Positions 43,787 to 53,265 of a DNA stretch of 64,000 nucleotides are shown piece by piece. Position numbers and translations under genes: made by a program. This DNA comes from JAJDXW01 sp965243335. Its GTDB lineage: Bacteria > Pseudomonadota > Gammaproteobacteria > HK1. Location: NCBI GenBank assembly GCA_965243335.1, contig OZ251545.1:5146001-5210000 (forward strand). The letters run 5' to 3'. Each line of letters begins with the position of its first letter. The stretch's first letter is position 1. Below the pieces are notes generated by a model. That model had not been told where the DNA came from. It was given only the letters and a program-made list of their open reading frames with translations, and did not search any database.

Positions 43787-45604
43787 ATGAGGAGGAAGGG
43801 AGGGGAAGGAGGAGGCCCGCGCGCCCGGCTCGCCCGCCTGCGCGAGGCGATGCGCGAGCACGGGGTCGCGGCCTACCTCGTCCCGTCGAGCGACCCGCAC
43901 CAGAGCGAGTACGTGCCGGACCGCTGGGCGCGCCGGGAGTGGGTGAGCGGGTTCACGGGCTCGGCCGGCGAGCTGGCCGTCGGCCTCTCCGGCGGCGGCC
44001 TCTGGACCGACGGACGCTACCACCTCCAGGCCCGGCAGCAGCTCCGGGGGACCGGGATCCGGCTGTTCCCGGTCGGCGACAAGGACGTGCCGGACCTGGA
44101 GAAGCACCTCGCGCAGACCCTCCCGAAGGAGGCCGCGGTCGGCGTGGACCCCGCGGTCCTCGCCATGAAGCGCGCGCGCCGGATCGTGAGGACCCTCGCC
44201 CCCGCCGGGGTGACCCTGAAGCCCATCGACGAGAACCTCGTGGACGCGGTGCGCGGCCCCGTGCCGGTCCCCCGCGCGCGCGCCACCGTCACCCCCCTGC
44301 CCACCCGCTTCTCCGGCGAGTCGAGCGCGTCCAAGCTCCGGCGGGTGCGCCGCGCCATGCGCGAGCGCGGGGCGGACGCCCTCGTCGTCACCACCCTCGA
44401 CGCGATCGCCTGGCTCTTCAACGTGCGCGGCGCCGACGTCGCCTACAACCCGGTGGTCATCGCCTACGCGGTGGTGACCCCGGACGAGGCGATCCTGCAC
44501 GTCGACCGGGCCAAGCTCGACCCTGCCGCGCACGCTCATCTTCGCCGCACCGCCCGGGTCGAGCCCTACGGCGGCCTCCGCCGCACCCTGCGCGGCCTCG
44601 GGCGCCGCAAGGCGGCGGTGTGGGTCGACCCCGAGACGACCAGCCTCATGTGCGCGCGCCTCCTCGACGGGGCGAGGCCGATCCTCGCGCCGTCGCCCAT
44701 CCCCCGCATGAAGGCGCGCAAGAACGAGGTGGAGCTGGCCGGCATCCGCGCCGCCCACCGGCGCGACGGGGCGGCGATGGTGCGCTTCCTCCGCTGGCTG
44801 GAGCGGTCCGTGCCGGCGGGCGGGGTCACCGAGATGGGGGCCGCCGCGAAGCTCGACGGCCTCCGCGCCGAGGGCGAGCGCTTCCGGGGCTTGAGCTTCC
44901 CGACGATCGCGGGGTACGCGGACCACGGAGCCATCATCCACTACAAGGTGGACGAGGCGAGCGACGCTCCCCTCCGCCCGGAGGGGCTCTTCCTCGTGGA
45001 CTCGGGAGGGCACTACCTCGACGGCACCACCGACGTGACCCGCACCCTGCTCCTCGGCGGCCGGCCCACCGACACCGAGCGCGATTGCTACACCCGGGTG
45101 CTCAAGGGGCACATCGCGATCGCCGCCGCCCGCTTTCCCGAGGGCGTGACCGGGGCGCGGCTCGACACCCTCGCCCGCGCCGCGCTCTGGCAGTCGGGGC
45201 GGGACTACGCGCACGGGACCGGGCACGGGGTCGGCGCCTTCCTCAACGTGCACGAAGGGCCGCAGTCGATCAGCCACCGCTCGACCGAGGTCGCGCTCGA
45301 GCCCGGCAACGTCCAGTCGAACGAGCCCGGCTACTACGAGCCCGGCGCGTTCGGCATCCGCATCGAGAACCTGGTGGAGGTCGTCAGGGACGAGACCGCC
45401 GCGCCGCGCGGCTTCCTCCGCTTCGACACCCTCACCCTGTGCCCGATCGAGAAGCGCCTCGTCGACCCCGCGCTGCTGTCCGCGGCCGAGCGCGGGTGGC
45501 TCGACGCGTACCACGCGCGGGTCCTGGACACCCTCGGCCCCGACCTCGACCGGGACGAACGCGCCTGGCTGGAGGGAGCGTGCGCGCCGCTCGACGCCTC
45601 CTGA
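43787..45604 (+). CDS. Xaa-Pro aminopeptidase (M24B, aminopeptidase P-like)
   Basis: A 605-residue three-domain aminopeptidase P that cleaves N-terminal residues before proline. Two creatinase-type N-terminal domains (YLVPSSDPHQSEYVPD... and LDAIAWLFNVRGADVAYNPV) precede the pita-bread catalytic domain. Metal ligands are in LFLVDSGGHYLDGTTDVTRT (Asp pair), HGTGHGVGAFLNVHEGP (His), and SNEPGYYEPGAFGIRIENL (Glu pair). Length and domain order match the eukaryote-like bacterial APP2 group. The ATG at 43787 has GGAGGCGGG upstream. Followed on the same strand by the aminotransferase/MBL pair. Confidence 0.94.
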   Translation: MRRKGGEGGGPRARLARLREAMREHGVAAYLVPSSDPHQSEYVPDRWARREWVSGFTGSAGELAVGLSGGGLWTDGRYHLQARQQLRGTGIRLFPVGDKDVPDLEKHLAQTLPKEAAVGVDPAVLAMKRARRIVRTLAPAGVTLKPIDENLVDAVRGPVPVPRARATVTPLPTRFSGESSASKLRRVRRAMRERGADALVVTTLDAIAWLFNVRGADVAYNPVVIAYAVVTPDEAILHVDRAKLDPAAHAHLRRTARVEPYGGLRRTLRGLGRRKAAVWVDPETTSLMCARLLDGARPILAPSPIPRMKARKNEVELAGIRAAHRRDGAAMVRFLRWLERSVPAGGVTEMGAAAKLDGLRAEGERFRGLSFPTIAGYADHGAIIHYKVDEASDAPLRPEGLFLVDSGGHYLDGTTDVTRTLLLGGRPTDTERDCYTRVLKGHIAIAAARFPEGVTGARLDTLARAALWQSGRDYAHGTGHGVGAFLNVHEGPQSISHRSTEVALEPGNVQSNEPGYYEPGAFGIRIENLVEVVRDETAAPRGFLRFDTLTLCPIEKRLVDPALLSAAERGWLDAYHARVLDTLGPDLDRDERAWLEGACAPLDAS

Positions 45605-45695
45605 GCGCCGCCCTCGCGCGGCGGGCCGGCGGGACGTCCGGGCTGGCCGCCAGTCGTCCGCCGGTCACGGTCCTGCCCGCCGCAAGCGTAGCCGC

Positions 45696-46940
45696 GTGAG
45701 CGCCGCAGCGTTGGACCCCGCCCCGCCCTTCCCGCCCGTCTCGGCCCGGCTCGCGGCCGTCCAGTCCCCGATCATCCCGATCGTGATGGACCTCTACCGG
45801 CGCCATCCCGGCACGGTGTCCCTCGGGCAGGGGGTGGTCGGATACGGCCCGCCGCCCGGGGTCGCGGACCGGGTCGCCCGGTTCTGCGAGACCCCTGCCC
45901 ACCACCTCTACCAGCCGGACGAAGGGATCCCCGAGCTCCGCGCCGCCATCGGGGAGAAGCTCGCCCGCGAGAACGGGATCGATCTCGCCGGGCGCGAGAT
46001 CATGGTGACCGCGGGCGCGAACATGGGCTTCCTGAACGCGCTCATCGCGATCACCGATCCGGGCGACGAGGTCATCCTCCCCCGGCCGTACTTCTTCAAC
46101 CACGAGATGGCGATCCGGATGGCGGGGGCGGCCCCCCGGATCGTGCCCTGCCGCCCCGACCACCAGCTCGACCTCGGGGCGATCGCGGCCGCCGTCGGCC
46201 CCCGCACCCGCGCGGTGGCGACCACCTCGCCTAACAACCCGAGCGGGGCGACCTACCCGGAGTCAGACCTCCGGGCGGTGAACGCCCTCTGCGCGGAGCG
46301 CGGCCTCTACCACCTGCACGACGAGGCCTACGAGTACTTCGTGCACGACGGGGCGCGGCACTTCTCGCCGGGCGCGGCCCCCGGGAGCGAGGCGCACACC
46401 ATCGAGTTCTGGTCCCTGAGCAAGGCCTACGGGTTCGCGAGCTGGCGGGTGGGCTACATGGCCTTTCCGGCCGGGCTCATGGAGACCCTGCTCAAGGTCC
46501 AGGACACCAACGTCATCTGCGCCCCCGCCATCTCCCAGCACGCGGCCCTCGCCTGCCTGGAGGCGGGGGCCGGGTACTGCCGCCCCCGCATCGAGGGGTT
46601 CGCCCCGAACCGGGAGGTCCTCCTCGACGCGCTCGCCGGGCTCGGCGACCGGGTGGAGGCGCCGCCCGCGAACGGCGCGTTCTACGTCTTCGTCCGGGTC
46701 GGCGGAGACGGAGGCGAAGGCAGAGGCCGAGGCCGCCGGGACCTCGACGACATGGCGGTGGTGCGCGAGCTCATCGCCCGGCACGGGGTCGCGGTGGTCC
46801 CCGGGTCCGCGTTCGGGGTCGAGGAGGGGTGCAGCCTGCGGCTCTCCTATGCGGCGGTGGACCGCGGCACGATGGAGACCGGAGCGAGGCGGCTCGTGGA
46901 CGGGCTCCGGGCCGTCACCGACAGGAGGACCGAGAAGTGA
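45696..46940 (+). CDS. PLP-dependent class I/II aminotransferase
   Basis: A 414-residue fold-type I enzyme. Motifs are VSLGQGVVGYGPPPGV, HHLYQPDEGIPELRAAI, TAGANMGFLNALIAITDPGDE, TTSPNNPSGATYPE (cofactor Asn), the Asp-Tyr pair in YHLHDEAYEYF, and the Schiff-base lysine in SLSKAYGFASWRVGY. It is closest in appearance to AspC/ArAT-like enzymes. The substrate cannot be assigned. The GTG at 45696 gives the expected N-terminus. A short Gly/Arg-rich insertion occurs near residue 335. Its stop overlaps the next gene as GTGA, so the pair is coupled. Confidence 0.92.
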   Translation: MSAAALDPAPPFPPVSARLAAVQSPIIPIVMDLYRRHPGTVSLGQGVVGYGPPPGVADRVARFCETPAHHLYQPDEGIPELRAAIGEKLARENGIDLAGREIMVTAGANMGFLNALIAITDPGDEVILPRPYFFNHEMAIRMAGAAPRIVPCRPDHQLDLGAIAAAVGPRTRAVATTSPNNPSGATYPESDLRAVNALCAERGLYHLHDEAYEYFVHDGARHFSPGAAPGSEAHTIEFWSLSKAYGFASWRVGYMAFPAGLMETLLKVQDTNVICAPAISQHAALACLEAGAGYCRPRIEGFAPNREVLLDALAGLGDRVEAPPANGAFYVFVRVGGDGGEGRGRGRRDLDDMAVVRELIARHGVAVVPGSAFGVEEGCSLRLSYAAVDRGTMETGARRLVDGLRAVTDRRTEK

Positions 46941-47884
46941 GCGTGCAGATCCCCTTCCGGCGGGAGCTGGAGTTCGAGTACGGCCGGGTCGACCTCATCT
47001 CCCCGCCGGGGGCGGTTCCCGTGCGGCGGGTGGTCGCCCGCAACCCGAGCGCCTTCACCCTCTACGGCACCGGCACGTACATCGTCGGCCGGGGCCGGGT
47101 CGCGGTCATCGACCCGGGGCCGGCCCTCCCCGACCACGTGGAGGCCCTTGCCGCGGCGGTCGCCGGCGAGGAGGTGAGCCACATCCTCGTCACCCACACC
47201 CACAACGACCACTCCCCGGCCACCCGGCCGTTCAAGGCCAGGGTGGGGGCGGGGGCGGTCTACGGCTACGGCCCGCACGGCTCGGGGCGGGGCGGGGGGG
47301 CGCAGGTGGAGGAGGGGGGCGACATGGAGTTCGTCCCCGAGGTCGAGGTCCGGGACGGGGACCTCATCGAGGGGGATGGCTGGTCCTTCGAGTGCGTGCA
47401 CACCCCCGGCCACACCTCGAACCACGTCTGCTTCGCGCTCCGCGAAGACCGCCTCCTCTTCTCCGGCGACCACGTGATGGGGTGGTCGACCAGCGTCATC
47501 TCCCCGCCCGACGGCGACATGGGCGACTACCTGCGGAGCCTCGCCCGCCTCCTCGAGCGCGACGACGTCCGCTACTGGCCGACCCACGGGCCGTGCATCG
47601 ACGACCCCAAGCCCTACGTCCGCGCGTTCATCGCCCACCGCCGCGAGCGCGAGGAGCAGATCCTGGCGTGCCTGCGGGACGGGGTGGGCCGAATCGCGGA
47701 CATGGCGCCGCGGATGTACGCGGGGCTCGCCCCCGGCCTCCTCCCCGCCGCGCGCCGCTCGGTGTTCGCGGCGGTCCTCGGCCTCGTCGAGAGCGGGCGG
47801 GTGGCCGTGGACGGTGAGCCGGCGGTGGACTCGGTCTACCGCCTCGCCGAGCCCGGCCCCCGCACGGAGCCCGGCTCCGGCTGA
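46937..47884 (+). CDS. MBL fold metallo-hydrolase (LACTB2/RNase Z-like)
   Basis: A 315-residue metallo-beta-lactamase-fold hydrolase. Zinc motif HTHNDHSPATR (HxHxDH), third His in CVHTPGHTSNHVCF, and LLFSGDHVMGWSTSVISPPD. The C-terminal ~70 residues form a winged-helix-like domain (EREEQILACLRDGVGRIADM), as in LACTB2-type proteins, which cleave RNA or hydrolyse thioesters. The GTG at 46937 overlaps the aminotransferase stop. A GGAGGACCGAGAA site precedes it. The substrate is unknown. It is convergent with the MFS gene at 48000. Confidence 0.9.
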   Translation: MSVQIPFRRELEFEYGRVDLISPPGAVPVRRVVARNPSAFTLYGTGTYIVGRGRVAVIDPGPALPDHVEALAAAVAGEEVSHILVTHTHNDHSPATRPFKARVGAGAVYGYGPHGSGRGGGAQVEEGGDMEFVPEVEVRDGDLIEGDGWSFECVHTPGHTSNHVCFALREDRLLFSGDHVMGWSTSVISPPDGDMGDYLRSLARLLERDDVRYWPTHGPCIDDPKPYVRAFIAHRREREEQILACLRDGVGRIADMAPRMYAGLAPGLLPAARRSVFAAVLGLVESGRVAVDGEPAVDSVYRLAEPGPRTEPGSG

Positions 47885-47999
47885 AGCGCGGGCGGCCCTC
47901 CCCGGCCTGCCTCGGCTCGGGTCGGCCCCCCACCGCCCCCCAACCGCCGGGGCCGGCGGGCCAGTCCGCCGGCGAAGCGGATCGAATTCGCCTCCCGGA

Positions 48000-49271
48000 T
48001 CAGGCCCCGGCGGGCGCGGCCTCCTCCTCCCGCACGAAGGTGAGGAGCACGGCCCCGATCACGAGCACGACGATCACGGACAGGATCCCGAGCCGGGAGC
48101 TGCCGGTCAGGAGGCCGGTGACCGCCACCAGGGACGGCCCCACGATCGCCGCGAACCGCCCGAGCATGTTGAAGAACCCGAAGAACTCCCCGCTCTGGGC
48201 GGCGGGCACGAAGCGCGCGTAGAGGGAGCGCGAGATGGCCTGCACCCCGCCCTGGACGAGGCCGACGACCACCGCCAGGACGTAGAACTCGATGACGGAG
48301 GTCATGAAGTACGCGTAGATGGTGACCGCCACGTACACCACCACCCCGAAGTAGAGGGTCGGCTTCGGGCCGACCCGCCGGGCCGCGAGCCCGAACACGA
48401 GCGCGGCCGGGAACCCGACGAACTGGGTGATGAGGAGGGCGACGATGAGGCTGTCGGACGGGAAGCCGAGGGACAGCCCGTAGTCCACGGCCATGCGGAT
48501 GATGGTGTGGACCCCGTCGATGTAGAAGAAGTAGGCGAGGAGGAACAGCCCCGCCATCCGGTGGGTGCGGTGCTCGCGGAGGGTCTTCGCGAGCGAGCGG
48601 AGCCCGGTCGCGATCGCCGAAGCGGCGTCCCCGGTCCGGGGGGGCTCCGGCACGTGCCGGAAGAGGGGGATGGAGAAGACGAGCCACCACACCGCGACGG
48701 TCACGAAGGAGAGGCGGACGGCTTCGGCCGCCCCGGAGAACCCGAACGTCTCCGGCATGAGGACCATCGCCACGTTGAGGGCGAAGAGGAGGCCCCCGCC
48801 GATGTAGCCGAGGGAGTAGCCGAAGGCGGAGACCTCGTCGTACCGCCCCGGGGAGCTGACGGACATGATGAGGGCGTCGTAGAAGACGATGCCCCCGGAG
48901 AACCCGACGGTGGCGAGGACGTACACGAGGGCGGCGGTGGCCCAGTCCCCCTGCGCGACGAACCAGAGCCCCGCCGACGTCACGATGCCGAGCGCGGTGA
49001 AGACCCCGAGGTACTTCTTGCGCGCCCCGCCGCCGTCCGCGATGGCCCCGAGGATCGGGGCCGCGATCAGGATGAAGACGCTCCCGATCGAGTTCGCGAA
49101 CCCGAGCTGGGCGGTGCTGACGACCGCGTCCGCCTCCGAGCTCCAGTACTCCTTGAAGAAGACCGGGAAGAAGCCGGCGATGACGGTGGTCGCGAACACC
49201 GAGTTCGCCCAGTCGTAGAGCGCCCAGGAGAAGACCCGCCGGTCCCGGAACATCTCGCGAATCGTGCCCAT
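48000..49271 (-). CDS. MFS transporter, UMF1/Atg22-like
   Basis: A 423-residue, about 12-helix transporter. It starts MGTIREMFRDRRVFSWALYD, with the family motif WALYDWANSVFATTVIAGFFPVFF spread over residues 16-39. A second hallmark is FYDALIMSVSSPGRYDEVSAFGYS near residue 130. The C-terminal half has GLVQGGVQAISRSLYARFVP and SGEFFGFFNMLGRFAAIVGP. UMF1-type carriers include the yeast vacuolar amino-acid exporter Atg22; bacterial substrates are unknown. It stands alone. The 367 bases upstream to the acyl-CoA ligase hold nothing I can identify. Confidence 0.93.
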   Translation of the reverse strand: MGTIREMFRDRRVFSWALYDWANSVFATTVIAGFFPVFFKEYWSSEADAVVSTAQLGFANSIGSVFILIAAPILGAIADGGGARKKYLGVFTALGIVTSAGLWFVAQGDWATAALVYVLATVGFSGGIVFYDALIMSVSSPGRYDEVSAFGYSLGYIGGGLLFALNVAMVLMPETFGFSGAAEAVRLSFVTVAVWWLVFSIPLFRHVPEPPRTGDAASAIATGLRSLAKTLREHRTHRMAGLFLLAYFFYIDGVHTIIRMAVDYGLSLGFPSDSLIVALLITQFVGFPAALVFGLAARRVGPKPTLYFGVVVYVAVTIYAYFMTSVIEFYVLAVVVGLVQGGVQAISRSLYARFVPAAQSGEFFGFFNMLGRFAAIVGPSLVAVTGLLTGSSRLGILSVIVVLVIGAVLLTFVREEEAAPAGA

Positions 49272-49638
49272 GACCGCCTCCCGACGTCACCGCCTGCGGC
49301 GAGTGTAGCGCAACCGGTACGGGCGCGGGCGGCGCCGTGTCCGACGAGAAGCGAGCCTGTAGCGCGGGACCCGGGATCATCGAGGGATGATCGTGACGCT
49401 ACGGATCTATCGGATACATCCCCCGGCGCAGCAAGGGAGCAGACTACTTCGGTCAACACCAAGCGTCAGCCGTCGCGGCCTGACCCAGGCTAATCGCGCT
49501 CCTGCCCCCCCGGGGCGGTTCGACACGGAGGGGCTTCCGAACGCCATCGTACGAATTCTTCGATGAGATCGCAGAATTTGCAGCGTGTGGATCGATCGGG
49601 AGATGGAGCCCCTGCTCCTCTGCAGGGCTGCGCCGCGT

Positions 49639-51168
49639 TCAGCCGGCCGCCGTCTCCGCCCACCTCGCCTTGACCGCCTCGCGGTCGATCGCGCCGCCCT
49701 CGTCGCGGGGCAGCGAGCCGGTGAACGCGACGTGCTGCGGGCGCTTGAAGCGGGCGATGCGCGAGCCGACGTGGTCGATGACCCGCTCCGCGGTGAGCCC
49801 GCTGCCCTCCGCGGTCTCCACGACGGCCATGATCCCCTCGCCCCACTTCCGGTCCGGCACCCCGAACACGCACACCGCGCCCGCCTCCGCCAGCTCCATG
49901 ATGGTGGTCTCGACCTCCGCGGGGTAGACGTTCTCGCCGCCCGGCTTGATGAGCTCCTTCTCGGGCTTGCGCTTCACGTAGTGGAGGTACCCGTCCTCGT
50001 CGAAGCGGCCCACGTCGCCGGTGTGGTGCCATCCCCCCCGGAAGGTGTGCTCGTTGACCTCGGGCTGGTCGAAGTAGCCCTGGAAGACGGTGGGGCCGCG
50101 GGCCAGGATCTCGCCGGGGGTCCCGGCCGGGACGTCGCGGTCGTAGTCGTCGACCACCCGCACCCGGCACACCGGCCCGGGCGTCCCCGCCGCGCCCGGC
50201 CGGTCGCGGAAGCGTTGCAGCGTCACCCACCCGGTGGTCTCCGTCTGCCCGAACCCGCTCCAGAACTCGGCCCCGGTCTCGGCGTGCAGGCGCTCGATGG
50301 TGTCCGGCGCGTCGAGCCCGTTCACGATGCGGAGCGAATCGAGGGCGCTGCCCTGCTCCCGCGCCTGGTCCAGCACGTTCACCAGCACCGGCGGGAAATC
50401 GCTGATGAAGCTCAGGCCGTGGCGGTCGATGAGGCGCACCGCCTCGGTCGGGTCGAAGCGCGGCATCACGACGTTCTGCCCTCCCGCGTGCATCACCGCG
50501 AGCCCGCTCCCGAGGGCCGCGATGTGGAACAGGGGGAGGGCCAGGAGGTTGCCGTCGGCGGGGCCGAGGTCCATCGCGGCGGCGGTCTGGAGGTTGGAGG
50601 CGACGACGTTGGCGTGGGTGAGCACGGCTCCGCGCGGGATCACGTCGACCGCGGCGGTGGGGATGATCGCGAACGGGTCGTCGGGCGCGACGTGCGGCCG
50701 GTCCGCCACGTCGCCGGCGGCGCGAAGCCGGTCGAACCCGATCCAGCCGGCGCGCGGCTCGCCGTCGATCCGGGCCTTCAGGATCACCTCCTCGAGCCCC
50801 GCCCCGTTCTCCGGCAGCGCGTCGTGGTACGCCTCGTCGATGACGAGGGCGCGGGGCCGGGCGCGCTCGCACGAACGGGCGACCTCGCCCGCCGACAGCC
50901 TCCAGTTGAGGGGGTAGGGGACGATCCCCTGGCGTGCGCACGCGAAGTAGAGCTCGAAGTAGGCGGCGGAGTTCTGGGCGATGACGAGCACCCGATCCCC
51001 CTTCGCGAGGCCCGCCCCGGCGAGCCCGGTCGCGAGGGAATCCACCCGGCCCTGGAGGGCGGCGAAGGTGAGGGTGTCTCCGGTCTCGGTCACGAGGGCG
51101 GGCCGGCCGGCGTGGCAGCCCGCGTTGCGGGCGAGGAGGTCGTAGACGGTGAAGCTCTGTGCGTGCAT
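49639..51168 (-). CDS. AMP-binding acyl-CoA ligase with unusual P-loop motif
   Basis: A 509-residue adenylate-forming enzyme that activates a carboxylic acid to acyl-AMP and acyl-CoA. Core motifs A5 (FWSGFGQTETTG), A7 (GWHHTGDVGRFDEDGYLHY), A8 (KELIKPGGENVYPAEVE), and the C-terminal lysine region are present. The A3 P-loop, normally SGTTGxPKG, instead reads PTAAVDVIPRGAVLTH: the Ser/Thr/Gly-rich part is replaced and Lys is Arg. The family is still recognisable, but its catalytic behaviour may differ. The ATG at 51168 starts MHAQSFTVYDLLARNA. It stands alone. The acid substrate is unknown. Confidence 0.9.
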   Translation of the reverse strand: MHAQSFTVYDLLARNAGCHAGRPALVTETGDTLTFAALQGRVDSLATGLAGAGLAKGDRVLVIAQNSAAYFELYFACARQGIVPYPLNWRLSAGEVARSCERARPRALVIDEAYHDALPENGAGLEEVILKARIDGEPRAGWIGFDRLRAAGDVADRPHVAPDDPFAIIPTAAVDVIPRGAVLTHANVVASNLQTAAAMDLGPADGNLLALPLFHIAALGSGLAVMHAGGQNVVMPRFDPTEAVRLIDRHGLSFISDFPPVLVNVLDQAREQGSALDSLRIVNGLDAPDTIERLHAETGAEFWSGFGQTETTGWVTLQRFRDRPGAAGTPGPVCRVRVVDDYDRDVPAGTPGEILARGPTVFQGYFDQPEVNEHTFRGGWHHTGDVGRFDEDGYLHYVKRKPEKELIKPGGENVYPAEVETTIMELAEAGAVCVFGVPDRKWGEGIMAVVETAEGSGLTAERVIDHVGSRIARFKRPQHVAFTGSLPRDEGGAIDREAVKARWAETAAG

Positions 51169-51295
51169 GGGTGGGTCTCGCCGCGTTCCGGGGAATCCGC
51201 GGAAAGCGTACCACCTTCCCCGGCCCGCGACTCCCGCCGCCCTGCCGCCGCCGCGAGCCGCCGATCCGTTCGCGGCGGCGGGCCGGGGGTCGGGC

Positions 51296-51628
51296 TCAGT
51301 GTCGAGCGCGGAGGTGGAGCACGTAGGCCCCGTTCTCCAGGGCGCTGAACGTCTCCCGGACCTGGGGATGGTCGACCGGCCGGGGGTCGTCCTCGCGGAG
51401 CAGGTTCTGCTCGGACACGTACGCGTTGTAGTGGCCCTGGGCGTTCTCGGCGAAGAGGTGGTAGAAGGGCTGGTCCTTCGACGGGCGGACCGCCGCCGGG
51501 ATGGAGTTCCACCACTCCTCGGAGTTCGCGAACTCCGGGTCCACGTCGTAGATGACCCCCCGGAACGGATAGACGCGGTGACGGACGATGTCACCGATCC
51601 GAAATCTCGCGCGCCGCTCGATGCCCAT
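51296..51628 (-). CDS. hspQ: HspQ/YccV-like heat-shock protein
   Basis: A 110-residue protein of the HspQ (hemimethylated DNA-binding YccV) fold. It shows ARFRIGDIVRHRVYPFRGVI and YDVDPEFANSEEWW, then FYHLFAENAQGHYNAYVSEQ and NLLREDDPRPVDHP, matching the family end to end. In E. coli HspQ is a specificity-enhancing factor for Lon protease. I prefer the ATG at 51628, eight codons inside a longer frame, because GAGGGGAAG lies at proper spacing before it. It stands between two oppositely oriented genes. Confidence 0.92.
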   Translation of the reverse strand: MGIERRARFRIGDIVRHRVYPFRGVIYDVDPEFANSEEWWNSIPAAVRPSKDQPFYHLFAENAQGHYNAYVSEQNLLREDDPRPVDHPQVRETFSALENGAYVLHLRARH

Positions 51629-51751
51629 GCTCGACTTCCCCTCGACCGCCATTATGGTTGCGATGCCCGCGCGTTTCCACCTCCTGGCCCGGGAACCGGC
51701 GCGGATTGCCGGCTATAGTTCGCCGTTGGCCGCCGCCCGGAGCCGACGAGC

Positions 51752-52921
51752 ATGATGCGCCCCGAATTCGAGACCCTCGAGCAGAACGGGATCACCGCGG
51801 TCGCGCTTCCGCGGATCGCGGACCCGTCCGTCATCCCCCTCTGGTTCGGGGAAGGCGACGTCGTCACCCCGGAGTTCATCCGGGAGGCGGCCAAGCGCGC
51901 GCTCGACGACGGCCGCACCTTCTACGACCATCCGGCCGGCCGGGCGGACCTCCGCGAGGCGATCAGGGCCTACCTCGACCGGCTCTACGGGATCGACCTC
52001 GCCGCCGGCCGCATCGTCGTGCCCGGGTCCACCATGCTCGGCATCTTCATGGCGGCCCGGATGGCGCTCGGGGCCGGCGGCCACGGGCTCATCGTCTGCC
52101 CGGCCTGGCCGAACGTCGACCGCTCCTTCCGCATGACGGGAGGCCGCTTCGACTTCGTCCGCCAGCGGCTCGAGCCCGGCGGCGGCTGGCGGCTCGACCT
52201 CGACGACGTGTACGCGGCGGTGCGGCCGGACACCACGACGATCTTCCTCAACAGCCCCTGCAACCCGACCGGATGGATCATGTCGAGCGAGGAGCAGGCC
52301 CGGCTCCTCGACTTCTGCCGCGAACGGGGCATCGTGATCATCGCGGACGAGGTCTACCACCGGAACGTGTTCGAGGGGGAGGCCGCGCCCTCGTTCCTGA
52401 CCGTCGCCGCCCCGGACGATCCGGTCGTCGTCGTCAACGGGTTCTCGAAGGCGTATGCGATGACCGGCTGGCGCCTCGGCTGGATGGTCGTCCCGGCCGG
52501 CTACGAGGAGCAGATGAGCGCCTACTCGGAGTGCTGCAACACGGGGGCCCCGAACTTCATCCAGAGCGCCGGGATCGCGGCCCTCGCCGGGGGGAATGGG
52601 TTCGTGCGGGAGATGCGCGAGCACTACCGGGCCGGGCGCCGCTCGGTGATGGAGATCCTGGCCCCGCATCCCCGCATCGAGCTGAGCGAGCCGGTCGGCG
52701 CCTTCTATGCCTTCCCGCGGGTCCGCGGCCTCCGGGACAGCCTCGGCTTCGCGCAGGGCCTGCTCGGGGAGGAGGACGTCGGGGTAGCCCCCGGCTACAC
52801 CTTCGGCCCCGGCAGCGAGGACCACTTCCGGGTCTGCTTCGCGCAATCGAAAGAGCGTCTCGAGACCGCCCTCCACCGCATCGTCCGCTACCTCGACCGC
52901 CACGACAACGACTTCGGCTGA
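51752..52921 (+). CDS. PLP-dependent class I/II aminotransferase
   Basis: A 389-residue fold-type I aminotransferase. Landmarks are WFGEGDVVTPEFIREAA, FYDHPAGRADLREAI, IFLNSPCNPTGWIMS, IIADEVYHRNVFEG, and the Schiff-base lysine in VNGFSKAYAMTGWRLGWMV. The C-terminus contains GSEDHFRVCFAQSKERLE. It is AspC-like overall but distinct from the enzyme at 45.7 kb. The ATG at 51752 follows a weak ribosome site. The downstream 344-base gap contains the tandem hairpins before degP. Confidence 0.92.
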   Translation: MMRPEFETLEQNGITAVALPRIADPSVIPLWFGEGDVVTPEFIREAAKRALDDGRTFYDHPAGRADLREAIRAYLDRLYGIDLAAGRIVVPGSTMLGIFMAARMALGAGGHGLIVCPAWPNVDRSFRMTGGRFDFVRQRLEPGGGWRLDLDDVYAAVRPDTTTIFLNSPCNPTGWIMSSEEQARLLDFCRERGIVIIADEVYHRNVFEGEAAPSFLTVAAPDDPVVVVNGFSKAYAMTGWRLGWMVVPAGYEEQMSAYSECCNTGAPNFIQSAGIAALAGGNGFVREMREHYRAGRRSVMEILAPHPRIELSEPVGAFYAFPRVRGLRDSLGFAQGLLGEEDVGVAPGYTFGPGSEDHFRVCFAQSKERLETALHRIVRYLDRHDNDFG

Positions 52922-53180
52922 CCCGCCCCGCCCGGGCCTCCGGCTCACGGCCGGCGCCGCTGCGGACCCTCCCATCGCGAATCCGGGAGAGATTCCGGGA
53001 CGCAGGCGCCGAGGCGATCCGGGGGTGGTCCGGGAGGCGCCGGGGTCGCGCCGAAGGGGACGCCCGACGCCTCCGGGCCTCGGCGGGAGCGGGCGGTCGC
53101 GCGGCCCGGCGACAACATTGCAGGACCGTAACGATCGGGCAACGGAGCGGTAAGCCTCCACGGCGTAGGGTGCCGTCCGT

Positions 53181-53221
53181 CCCCGCGAACGTGCGGGGCT
53201 CCTCCCCGCGAACGCGCGGGG
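53181..53221 (+). promoter_or_regulatory. two tandem hairpins upstream of the DegP-type gene
   Basis: CCCCGCGAACGTGCGGGG at 53181-53198 and CCCCGCGAACGCGCGGGG at 53204-53221 are near-identical hairpins with a 23-base period, 45-85 bases upstream of the protease start codon. They would lie in the 5' untranslated region or at the promoter. Their function is unknown; an RNA thermosensor, a regulator site or a decayed repeat are possible. Confidence 0.5.
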
Positions 53222-53265
53222 TCTCGGACCGGACGATTCCACCCGCCACCGGAGGTCACGACGCC

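Noticed and set aside
53181..53226. Two hairpins resembling a type I-E CRISPR repeat (CCCCGC...GCGGGG)
   Set aside because: The units are directly adjacent with no spacer of CRISPR length and there are only two, so they are treated as hairpins.
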